A stretch of 64,000 nucleotides of DNA from Vibrio tapetis subsp. tapetis (GTDB lineage Bacteria > Pseudomonadota > Gammaproteobacteria > Enterobacterales > Vibrionaceae). The translations under genes and the position numbers were made by a program. The stretch's first letter is position 1; the number at the start of each line of letters is the position of its first letter. The notes beneath the pieces are model-generated. The model saw only the letters and a list, made by a program, of their open reading frames with translations. It did not search any database and was not told the DNA's origin. Of this stretch, positions 19,092-26,685 are shown in pieces. The stretch is from positions 1,791,154 through 1,855,153 of the forward strand of contig NZ_LT960612.1 of the NCBI RefSeq assembly GCF_900233005.1. Reading direction: 5' to 3'.

Positions 19092-19156
19092 AATGTCGTT
19101 GTTATTATATTTACTGCATATACTTATATATAGCACAAATAACAACCTAAGACATT
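19092..19156. repeat. Long imperfect inverted repeat upstream of cqsS
   Basis: The arms are AATGTC+GTTGTTATT (19092-19106) and AATAACAAC+(CTAA)+GACATT (19138-19156): 15 paired bases with a 4-base bulge and a 31-base loop. The loop contains TATATATAG-like promoter sequence. It could be an operator pair or a 5' leader structure of cqsS. Confidence 0.5.
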
Positions 19157-19204
19157 TAGCTAGCTCACGCCTCCAGCACTTGATAACGCAATTTCATCGA
19201 GTAG

Positions 19205-19266
19205 GGTGAGGCGTCTCCGCCTCATCCCTCTCACAGAACCGTACGTACGGACCTCGTATACGGCTC
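19205..19266 (-). ncRNA. Group II intron domains V and VI
   Basis: Domain V reads GAGCCGTATACGAGGTCCGT and continues to TACGGTTC. The AGC of the catalytic triad lies in GAGCCG. Domain VI follows as a GC-rich stem (GAGGCG / CGCCTC) with the branch region CTACTCGAT. Domain V begins on the last bases of the maturase stop codon. Confidence 0.85.
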
Positions 19267-20548
19267 ATGCACATTTCCATTCAGCATAATGGCTGAACAC
19301 ATATCCTGTCCTAACGTGTTCAAGATTCACTAATCCAAGGTCGTTAAACCATTGATTTGGCATCGAGTAACTGGCTAATGGACTCGCAGCATTTCTCCAA
19401 CTATCCATACAGATATACCTGAATGACCCTTCGTAACCTAGCTGTCTTAGCCTGCGGTGGAGTCGGGTCGGTTTTTTCCATAATCGTAATTGGACGCTGC
19501 GAAGTCTTCGCCTTAACCACGCGGCCAGTTTCTTAAACTCCCTGTTGGCATTCGCTATTCGAAAGTACTGGCTGAACCCTCTCAGAAGTGGATTCAGTTG
19601 TTTAATGACTTCTAACAATGGCTTACCGCCATTGCGTCTTGTCACTCGCTTCAACTTTCCTTTGAACGTCGACATTTTCTTTGGCTGAATACGGCTATAA
19701 TGGCTACCGATTTCTATTCCAAGGAATTTCACACCTTCGCCGCTGTGCGCTATGTGTGATTTGGTTTCGTTCACCGTTAACTTGAGCTGTTTTTCCAGGA
19801 CCTTCGTTGCCTGTACTTGCGCATTTTCTGCACCTTTACGGCTGCGACAGAAGATCAGTATGTCGTCGGCATAACGGACTATTCGATGTCCTCGCTTTCG
19901 CATCTCTTGATCAAACGCATCCAGATAGATGTTCGCTATCAGTGGGCTTATTACTCCACCTTGCGGACTACCTATCTCGGTATGCTGCCACTCTCCATCA
20001 ACTATTACGCCACTTTTCAGGAACTGTTTGATGAGCTCCAGTACGCTACTGTCTGTGACTCGTTTCTTAATGCTTTTTAGAATAAGCTCATGATCGAGCT
20101 TATCGAAGCACTTCGATAAGTCCATATCTACGACGTGTTGCATTCCGTATCGACGGATGAACATCGTCGCTTTGTTTATAGCATCGTGACAACTTCGATT
20201 CGGTCTATACCCAAAGCTGGATGGGTGAAACTGCTCTTCGAAGATTGGGGTTAATAGATCATTTAGAGCTTGTTGGACAACTCTATCCCGTACTGTTGGG
20301 ATCCCAAGTAATCGCACCCCACCATCATCTTTCGGTATTTCAACCCGTCTGACGGGTTGAGGGGTGTATCGCTTGGTTTTGAGTTCCAGAAGAAGTTGAT
20401 CTAGGTTATCACTCAGATTTTGGGCGTAGTCGCTTAGGCTCTGCCTATCTATTCCGGCCGCGCCTTTCGCTTTCCACACTTTTTTAAATCCTTTATAGAG
20501 TCGCTCTTTGTGGAGCAAGTGACCATATAAACTGTAGTAAACTCTCAA
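19265..20548 (-). CDS. ltrA: Group II intron reverse transcriptase/maturase
   Basis: 427-residue intron-encoded protein. The reverse-transcriptase core is intact: RT1-2 around VRLLGIPTVRDRVVQQAL, RT3 with the catalytic aspartate in VVDMDLSKCFD (D141), RT4 EIGSPQGGVISPLIANIYLD, and RT5 YADD (226-229). The X/maturase domain follows (LLRGFSQYFR, LRRRLRSVQLRLWKKP, LGYEGSF). There is no HNH endonuclease domain at the C-terminus, so mobility would rely on single-stranded or replication-fork targets. Length and architecture fit endonuclease-less bacterial maturases. No frameshift is seen, so it could be active for splicing and retrohoming. Confidence 0.94.
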   Translation of the reverse strand: MRVYYSLYGHLLHKERLYKGFKKVWKAKGAAGIDRQSLSDYAQNLSDNLDQLLLELKTKRYTPQPVRRVEIPKDDGGVRLLGIPTVRDRVVQQALNDLLTPIFEEQFHPSSFGYRPNRSCHDAINKATMFIRRYGMQHVVDMDLSKCFDKLDHELILKSIKKRVTDSSVLELIKQFLKSGVIVDGEWQHTEIGSPQGGVISPLIANIYLDAFDQEMRKRGHRIVRYADDILIFCRSRKGAENAQVQATKVLEKQLKLTVNETKSHIAHSGEGVKFLGIEIGSHYSRIQPKKMSTFKGKLKRVTRRNGGKPLLEVIKQLNPLLRGFSQYFRIANANREFKKLAAWLRRRLRSVQLRLWKKPTRLHRRLRQLGYEGSFRYICMDSWRNAASPLASYSMPNQWFNDLGLVNLEHVRTGYVFSHYAEWKCA

Positions 20549-21292
20549 CTTTTTCCTTTAGATTGTGTGCCGTGTGGGGACAAATGCTCTCTCACAGTGT
20601 TGGTGTATTTCACTCCACTCTCTAGCCTTCTAGCTCAATGGCAATTTACTAGAGTGAGTCAGAGTTACTCCCTTGTACGGTTTCTCGCTTCAGTGCTTTG
20701 CTTTCACAAAGACCGAGACGGAATACCTCGATAGCTAATCAACTTGTATACCACTGAAAAAAAAACATCTGCTCATCACAGACTTAAAATGTACTTCATC
20801 CCTTCGCAACACCAGATTGCTTTTGGCAAAATGTTGTCCCATCAGACGTGTTACTGATGGTCAGCTCAGTTTTATCCTCCACACCATTACTGGGCTTCAC
20901 CGGCCGAGCTTTACTCACTACTACGGATTCATCTGCCACCTCGCACCAACATAGATCTTGGCTCTCGCCTTGAGTTTATGCTTCCGACGTTTGCTCGGAT
21001 GTGGTGTCAGGCTTCCCCAGTTACTGCACTGGCTCCCTGTTAACAATGCCACCCTCAAGCACAATCTAGGTCTGATTGAGTATCGGGCTTCACGCTATTT
21101 TGCACGCTTACCCACCTAAATTGCCGAATCAGGTTCACTTTCGTTGTGTACTGTTAACTTCCTATCGCTTCCTTCAAACCCTGCCGTTGGCCAGCAACGC
21201 CCTTGCGATTCGGATTATCTTCCCCTCAATCAGGGTGATTTAGGCTTCTTTCAGCCTAATGGGTTTGCCAGCTTCGCTGGGCAAACAAAAAA

Positions 21293-21317
21293 AACCGCCA
21301 GCAAAACTGGCGGTTTA
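21293..21317 (-). terminator. Rho-independent terminator of ackA (intron target)
   Basis: Stem AAACCGCCAG / CTGGCGGTTT with a TTTTG loop on the minus strand, followed by eight T residues (21287-21294). It lies 27 bases after the ackA stop codon. The group II intron begins at the very end of the T run. Confidence 0.9.
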
Positions 21318-21343
21318 ATCAAATCTAGTGCTTGAAGCGCTGA

Positions 21344-22537
21344 TTAAATAAGTTCTACAGACTGTTGTGCAATTACGAATTCTTCATTGGTTGGAATAAC
21401 CATGGCGACCGCGTCAAGCATTTCTGACTTAGCAATAACACCTTCAGCGCCAAAGCGAGCGGCTTCGTTTCCGGCTTCGTCTTCAACAAAACCAAGTAGT
21501 TTAAGATTTTTTAAGATTTCACGACGAATCGGTAGTGCGTTCTCACCAATACCGCCAGTAAAGATAATACCATCCAGTGAATCTAGCGCTGCTAGATAAG
21601 AGGCGATGTATTTAGCCACACGGTAAGTAAATACTTGGAACGCTAATGTCGCGCCTTCATGGCCTTCTTCCATTGCTTCGAGAATGCCGCGAGCATCGCT
21701 TGTCAAACCGGACACACCTAGGAAGCCTGATTTTTTGTTCAATGAGTCAAATACCTGCTCTTGCGACCAGCCTTTCTTAAGAAGGTACTCAATGATGCCA
21801 GGATCAAGGTCACCACAACGTGTACCCATCATTAGGCCAGAAAGTGGCGTGAACCCCATGCTTGTATCAACACTGTTACCATCTTTGATAGCACATACTG
21901 ATGCACCATTACCTAGGTGAACAGAAATGAAGCTCGATTCTTCAACGGGTTTGTTAACCATCTTCGCAGCTTCACGGCTAACAAAGTAGTGACTTGTACC
22001 GTGGAAACCGTAGCGACGCACGCCAAAGTCCGTGTATAGCTCTTTCGCGATGGCACCAGTAAATGCGCGCTCAGGCATTGTTTGATGGAAAGCAGTATCG
22101 AATACAGCGAATTGAGGAAGTGCTGGGAACGCTTCCATTGCTGCTCGAATACCAACAGCACCTGCTGGGTTATGCAGCGGAGCAAGGTCTGCAAGGCTTT
22201 CGATCTCAGTTGTTACTTCTTCAGTAATGCGAACCGTTTTAGTAAACTTTTCACCACCATGTACAATACGATGACCCACCGCTACAAGGTCTTTATTGAA
22301 GCCATACTCACTGACTAAATCAACCAGACGGTTAATCGCTAGTTGGTGGTGATTACCCTCACCCTCAACGGCTACTTCTGACTTCTCACCTTGGTATTTC
22401 CAGCTCATGCGCGCATCATCAAGGCCAAAACATTCACCTAGACCGCTTAAAATTGCGTCGCCGCTTACAGAATCGATAACTGCAAACTTCATGGAAGAAC
22501 TGCCAGAATTGATTACGAGTACATATGCGTTTTGCAT
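21344..22537 (-). CDS. ackA: Acetate kinase
   Basis: 397-residue ASKHA-fold kinase that interconverts acetate plus ATP with acetyl phosphate plus ADP. Visible signatures are VLVINSGSSSMKFAV (phosphate 1 motif), GHRIVHGGEKF, FDTAFHQTMP (catalytic Asp), RRYGFHGTSHYFVS (catalytic His), and the ADP-binding GIGENALPIRREI segment. The ribosome site is AGGAA before the ATG. No pta gene is adjacent, so this may be a second, stand-alone acetate kinase; vibrios often carry one on each chromosome. In a cell with CqsS/LuxO signalling, acetyl phosphate could affect response regulators, but nothing here shows that. Confidence 0.95.
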   Translation of the reverse strand: MQNAYVLVINSGSSSMKFAVIDSVSGDAILSGLGECFGLDDARMSWKYQGEKSEVAVEGEGNHHQLAINRLVDLVSEYGFNKDLVAVGHRIVHGGEKFTKTVRITEEVTTEIESLADLAPLHNPAGAVGIRAAMEAFPALPQFAVFDTAFHQTMPERAFTGAIAKELYTDFGVRRYGFHGTSHYFVSREAAKMVNKPVEESSFISVHLGNGASVCAIKDGNSVDTSMGFTPLSGLMMGTRCGDLDPGIIEYLLKKGWSQEQVFDSLNKKSGFLGVSGLTSDARGILEAMEEGHEGATLAFQVFTYRVAKYIASYLAALDSLDGIIFTGGIGENALPIRREILKNLKLLGFVEDEAGNEAARFGAEGVIAKSEMLDAVAMVIPTNEEFVIAQQSVELI

Positions 22538-22888
22538 GGGGTAGAATTCCTATTGGTACTAATAAATGAGCTGAAACATAAACTCAACAAAAGGTGTAAC
22601 CCTATTATTCAATATATTTTGAATCATTCAACTTTATTTTGGCTTTTTGTTCATTTAATCGTGTTTTTTCTTGATCTAAAGCATAAATCGATTTTATTTA
22701 TTGCTCAAATTATCAAAACCTCATTAACAACATCAATTCACTCAACTATTTTTGAGTCCATTCGTTATGAAATCAGTTTATTCGTAAGTCTAATACCGAT
22801 TCTCAGAAATTTTGCTAACCTTATAGAGAGATTGCAATCAGAAGAAGACTTATATGCACGCTTACAATCAATCTAGTCACCGTTATTT
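22538..22888. other. AT-rich intergenic region, no supported gene
   Basis: 350 bases between divergent ackA and a GGDEF-EAL gene. It is strongly AT-rich and should contain both promoters. An open frame across it on the plus strand starts inside ackA and looks like chance coding. No clear CRP, Fur or palindromic site was seen. Confidence 0.5.
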
Positions 22889-24487
22889 ATGCTGATTTTT
22901 GCTGATTTCCTTATGATTGTGGCAATTGGGCTCCTACTACTCTCTGTTAAGCCAGCACTCATCATTTGCATGAAAACAGAAGAGCCCGGATGGAAGCTCC
23001 TGTTGGGGCTGATTGTCGCATTCTCGATAGCTTATGTTGCCTACTTAGCTTATCTGTTAGGAAAAAGAGACGCTAATTATGTCGATATTGGGATGACGTC
23101 GATTCTGTTCGGAGGCAGTATCTTTGTGTCTATCGTCCTTAGGTTTAGTTTGAGTACTATTCTTAAAATCGAGCGAATTGCCAAAAGTGAACGACACAAT
23201 GCCCTACACGATTCATTGACCGGGCTTCCTAATCGAGCTTATTGCTCCAAAGCGATGACAGAGCGACTCACAGCCCAAACACCCTTCTCTGTTTTGCTCT
23301 TCGACATCAACAATTTTAAAAACGTTAATGACGCGATGGGCCATCAAACAGGAGATCTATTGCTCGTTAACATCGCCAAGCGGATATCTGTGGTCGTCCC
23401 TCCCGATGCGTTTTATTCTCGAATTGGCGGAGACGAATTTGTCATTATATTGAACACCAACAGTAAACAGCGCATTGACTCTTACTGCACTGAAATAGCA
23501 GAACAGCTCAGCCCACGGTTCCAACTAGAGCAATACAATCTTCCAGTGTCAGCCAGCATCGGTGTAAGTATTTTTCCTGATTTTGGTTCTAGCCAAGATG
23601 AATTATTGAAACAAGCAGATTCTGCGATGTACGACGCAAAAAGAAAAGGGCTCAGCGTTTCATTTTATTCTGATGCGTTAGAAGTTAAGGCAAAACAGCA
23701 ACTCGATATCGCCAGTCGCATCACAACCGCATTGCATAATCAGGAATTTAGGCTGTATTACCAACCCATTGTTAACACACTTAAACAAACCTTATACGGT
23801 TACGAAGCACTGATACGATGGCCTCAAGAAGACGGCAGCTTTATCTCTCCTGAACTGTTCATTCCTATCGCAGAACAAACCCATCTGATAAGAGATATCA
23901 CCGATTGGGTGATCAATCAGGTTATGCTCGACTTACATATTTTTAATAATGCAGGTATAGAGGCCAGTATTCACCTAAATTTATCCGCTCATGACCTCAC
24001 CAGTAGCGCCCTACTCGACAACTTGAAACAGCTTGCGCAAAGTGAACAATTAGACTCATCGCAAGTTGTGCTAGAAGTGACTGAAAGTGACATGCTTAAA
24101 AACATAGGAAATACTAAGATCGTACTGGAAGAGCTTCGTCTCATGGGGTTTAAAATTAGCCTAGATGACTTTGGGACGGGCTATTCATCATTAACACTGT
24201 TACGTGAACTGCCTATCGATCAGATAAAAATCGACCGTTCTTTTGTATCGAGTATGCACATAAGCAGTGCCGATCACGCTATCGTAACCAGTTCTATATC
24301 ATTAGCTCATGGCTTGAATTGCACCGTTATTGCGGAAGGAGTAGAAGAACAAGAATTAATTGGTTTACTGAACACGGCAAAATGTGACTACGTGCAAGGC
24401 TTTATAAATGGTAAAGCACTCTCTCTTGATGAGATCATTTATTGGACAGAACAACATCATTTAATCATGGCTTCAAACTCGGCTTGA
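22889..24487 (+). CDS. Membrane-anchored GGDEF-EAL protein
   Basis: 532 residues. Two or three hydrophobic segments occupy residues 1-90 (MLIFADFLMIVAIGLLLLSV; LLLGLIVAFSIAYVAYLAYLL; SILFGGSIFVSIVLRF). They anchor a diguanylate cyclase domain with intact GGDEF (180-184) and an EAL domain starting at E306 (YGYEALIRW). The EAL catalytic motifs DDFGTGYSSLTLL, KIDRSFV, EGVEEQEL and YVQGFINGKAL are present. There is no recognisable periplasmic sensor domain. It may act as synthase, phosphodiesterase or both. It is the fourth EAL protein within 24 kb of this chromosome segment. Confidence 0.9.
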   Translation: MLIFADFLMIVAIGLLLLSVKPALIICMKTEEPGWKLLLGLIVAFSIAYVAYLAYLLGKRDANYVDIGMTSILFGGSIFVSIVLRFSLSTILKIERIAKSERHNALHDSLTGLPNRAYCSKAMTERLTAQTPFSVLLFDINNFKNVNDAMGHQTGDLLLVNIAKRISVVVPPDAFYSRIGGDEFVIILNTNSKQRIDSYCTEIAEQLSPRFQLEQYNLPVSASIGVSIFPDFGSSQDELLKQADSAMYDAKRKGLSVSFYSDALEVKAKQQLDIASRITTALHNQEFRLYYQPIVNTLKQTLYGYEALIRWPQEDGSFISPELFIPIAEQTHLIRDITDWVINQVMLDLHIFNNAGIEASIHLNLSAHDLTSSALLDNLKQLAQSEQLDSSQVVLEVTESDMLKNIGNTKIVLEELRLMGFKISLDDFGTGYSSLTLLRELPIDQIKIDRSFVSSMHISSADHAIVTSSISLAHGLNCTVIAEGVEEQELIGLLNTAKCDYVQGFINGKALSLDEIIYWTEQHHLIMASNSA

Positions 24488-24536
24488 AACCATGCGATAT
24501 CATGAACTAAGGCAGTTTTTTCATTTAAGCCAAAAG

Positions 24537-25177
24537 CTAGAAACGGTATCCTGCTGTTGCAAACAAACCGTACAGATCAGCTTTACCCGAACGTTCGTCA
24601 TTATCAACATTTAGATGACTTGAACGAAATTCTGCGCCAAATTCAAAATTGTTATCGAGTTCATAACGAGCGCCAAAGCCCCATAAGTAACCCCAACCGG
24701 TGACTGCATCTCTCTCAGACGCTAATGAACCCGGTGTCTTTTTATAATCTTGTTCTTTCAATGCGCCGTACGAAACTCCGGCATAAGCAAATAAAGCCGT
24801 TTGTTGTGTGACCATGTAACTCAATTTTGGTGCGAAGCTACCGATCAAACTGCTCACTTCTTCAACTTGATAAACTGCTTGATTGTCTGCTTTTTTCTTT
24901 GAGTTGTAGTGGACATCTAATGAAGCAAGGTAACCAAGATAGACGTTTTTATTGTCAGTCCATTTGTTAGATTCAGAAGTATAGTCAAAAGCAAGAGAGC
25001 GCCCATATAGCTCAAAATTCTTATCGCCAGTTACGTCAGTTTTTAGCTTAGAACCACCAAACTTAATCGTAAATGCGCGCTCTTTTTGGTTTTTCTGCTC
25101 TTGTTGCCCACTTTCTGCATGACTAGAAAATGAGACCAATAGTGCCGAGCTTATCAATACTGCTAGTGTTTTTTCAC
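24537..25177 (-). pseudogene. Outer-membrane beta-barrel protein, start frameshifted
   Basis: The body (206 residues open from a TTG at 25157) ends in the typical outer-membrane C-terminus with a terminal Phe (LFATAGYRF). It has alternating amphipathic strands such as FGARYELDNNFEFGAEFRSSHLNV, as in OmpA/Opa-type small barrels. The open frame starts in the middle of a signal peptide (ISSALLVSFSSHAES). The missing n-region is found one base out of frame: GTG AAA AAA at 25177 followed by CACTAG. One more A in the A6 run (25169-25174) would give VKKTLAVLISSALLV..., a textbook signal sequence. So the gene is either frameshifted by a deletion in a homopolymer or misread there. Function is unknown; a surface porin-like role is inferred. 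Confidence 0.75.
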
Positions 25178-25411
25178 TGAAAAATATCCATTTATTAACA
25201 ACTGTGTTTTATCTCAGCTGAGACGCTGGAGCAAAAATCACAAATATAAGATTAATTTTAGTTTCATTAAGTGTACCCCAATGACCATTCCATCAAGAGC
25301 ATTAATTTTGCCAAACCCATTAACGCAATCTATAGAAGTTGACACAGCTCACACATTTCTCCACAAAACCGGCAAACTTATAAATGGCGTTAGTCGCTCG
25401 CACCAGTCACT

Positions 25412-25429
25412 TGTAAAGGATATGTTACA
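25412..25429 (+). promoter_or_regulatory. TyrR/PhhR-type box upstream of phhA
   Basis: TGTAAA-GGATAT-GTTACA matches the TyrR/PhhR consensus TGTAAA-N6-TTTACA with one mismatch, about 105 bases upstream of the phhA ATG. PhhR, a TyrR homologue, is the known activator of phenylalanine hydroxylase genes in Pseudomonas. Confidence 0.65.
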
Positions 25430-25533
25430 GGTGCATTTTCTTTCGATGTTCCCTAGAAGTCGACAAATCTCCAGTCCCCATTAATAGTTAAATTAATACC
25501 ATCCGCCCGCGCGCTGATTCGGAGGCAATTACA

Positions 25534-26265
25534 ATGGCTGCCAATACTCTGTACGTTGCAAAGAAACCTGATACGCAAGGCTCGTTTCACTGGACAAAAG
25601 ATGAGAATCAAACCTGGAAACAATTAGTCACGCGCCAGATACATAATGTCCAAAATAAGGCTTGTGATGAATATTTGTCGGGCCTAGAGATGCTCAATTT
25701 ACCCGTCGACCGAGTACCTCAATTACACGATATTAATCGAGTTCTTGAGCCTTGCACGGGTTGGCGTTGCAAAGGTGTACCGGCACTCATTAGCTTTGAT
25801 ACATTCTTTGAGTTATTGGCCAGTAAGCAGTTTCCGGTCGCTACATTCATTCGCAGTAAAAATGAGATGGATTACCTTCAAGAACCCGATATTTTCCACG
25901 AAATTTTTTGCCACTGCGCTATGCTAACTCACCCCGCTTTTGCTGATTTCACCCAAAAATATGGCCAACTGGGTTTACACGCTAGTCATGAAGATCGTGT
26001 ATTTTTAGCACGGCTCTACTGGTTTACTGTGGAATTTGGACTGTTGACCTCAAAAAATGGTTATAAGATTTATGGCGGCGGAATCTTGTCGAGCCCAGAA
26101 GAAACGGAATATGCTTATTCAAATCAACCACAGATTAAGCCATTTGATGTGGTCGAAGTACTAAGAACCCCTTACCGCATTGATATCATTCAGCCGATAT
26201 ATTTTGTGATTGATACCATTGATACACTGTTCTCACTAACAAAAATCGACTTAATGGAAAGATAA
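25534..26265 (+). CDS. phhA: Phenylalanine-4-hydroxylase
   Basis: 243-residue bacterial aromatic amino acid hydroxylase converting phenylalanine to tyrosine with tetrahydropterin and oxygen. The iron ligands are visible: H122 and H127 in the HEIFCH motif and E167 in WFTVEFGLL. The usual HExFGH glycine is Cys126 here, an unusual substitution. The pterin-binding region (GVPALISFDTFFELLASKQFPVATFIR) and YGGGILSSPEET segment match the family. The ribosome site GGAGG precedes the ATG. phhB follows after 65 bases, forming the usual phhAB pair, with a TyrR-type box upstream. Other uses, such as supply of tyrosine for pigment, are possible. Confidence 0.95.
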   Translation: MAANTLYVAKKPDTQGSFHWTKDENQTWKQLVTRQIHNVQNKACDEYLSGLEMLNLPVDRVPQLHDINRVLEPCTGWRCKGVPALISFDTFFELLASKQFPVATFIRSKNEMDYLQEPDIFHEIFCHCAMLTHPAFADFTQKYGQLGLHASHEDRVFLARLYWFTVEFGLLTSKNGYKIYGGGILSSPEETEYAYSNQPQIKPFDVVEVLRTPYRIDIIQPIYFVIDTIDTLFSLTKIDLMER

Positions 26266-26330
26266 ACCAAGCAAAATCCTTAGGATTACGCTCTCCTAGC
26301 TACCCATTAAAGGCTTAAATAGGATAAACA

Positions 26331-26678
26331 ATGAATAACAAACCATTAGCTGATCTTGAATGCGAAGCCTGCAAAGTAGGCGCACCTCAAGTGGAAAAAG
26401 AAGACATAGCATCATTAATGATGGCACTTCCTAATTGGGAAGTCATAGAGGTAGACGGGATATTACGGCTTACTCAAACGTTCAAATTCCGAAACTTTAA
26501 GCTCGCTTTGGCTTTTACTAACCGCGTGGGCGAAATGGCTGAAGCGCAGGGACATCACCCTGCACTTCTTACCGAATGGGGGCAAGTTAACGTCACCTGG
26601 TGGAGCCATTCAATCAAAGGCCTTCATCAAAACGACTTTGTGTGCGCAGCCAAAACTGACGCACTGTTAACAAGCTAG
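26331..26678 (+). CDS. phhB: Pterin-4a-carbinolamine dehydratase
   Basis: 115 residues. It dehydrates the 4a-hydroxytetrahydropterin made by PhhA so that the cofactor can be recycled. The catalytic histidines are H75-H76 in EAQGHHPALLTEW and H93 in TWWSHSIKGL, followed by the GLHQNDF segment typical of the family. It is co-transcribed with phhA. The short Cys-containing N-terminus (LECEACKVGAPQV) is common in gammaproteobacterial members. The gene ends 7 bases before the convergent ABC exporter gene. Confidence 0.93.
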   Translation: MNNKPLADLECEACKVGAPQVEKEDIASLMMALPNWEVIEVDGILRLTQTFKFRNFKLALAFTNRVGEMAEAQGHHPALLTEWGQVNVTWWSHSIKGLHQNDFVCAAKTDALLTS

Positions 26679-26685
26679 ATCAGCC

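Larger units (their letters stand above)
19196..21286 (-). mobile_element. Group II intron inserted behind the ackA terminator
   Basis: About 2.09 kb on the minus strand. The 3' end is defined by a classic domain V (19236-19266, starting GAGCCGTA and closing TACGGTTC), then domain VI (19205-19226, GATGAGGCG..CGCCTCACC) and the ending CCTACTCGAT at 19196. The 5' end is placed at 21286, because the T run of the ackA terminator ends at 21287 and the next bases are GTTTGCCCAGCG, followed by the Ala-tetraloop-like CAGCGAAGCTGG hairpin expected at an intron start. GTTTG departs from the usual GTGYG. The intron encodes one maturase. Insertion directly after a rho-independent terminator is the habit of class C introns. 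Boundaries are inferred; the element itself is certain. Confidence 0.85.

Noticed and set aside
20940..20955. GTGCGAG on the minus strand as the 5' end of the group II intron
   Set aside because: It fits GTGYG but would leave too little sequence for domain I and ignores the exact abutment of GTTTG to the ackA terminator T run.
22532..22876. 114-codon plus-strand frame between ackA and the GGDEF-EAL gene
   Set aside because: It starts inside ackA, has no ribosome site, and its Ile/Leu/Lys/Asn-rich content is what AT-rich intergenic DNA gives by chance.
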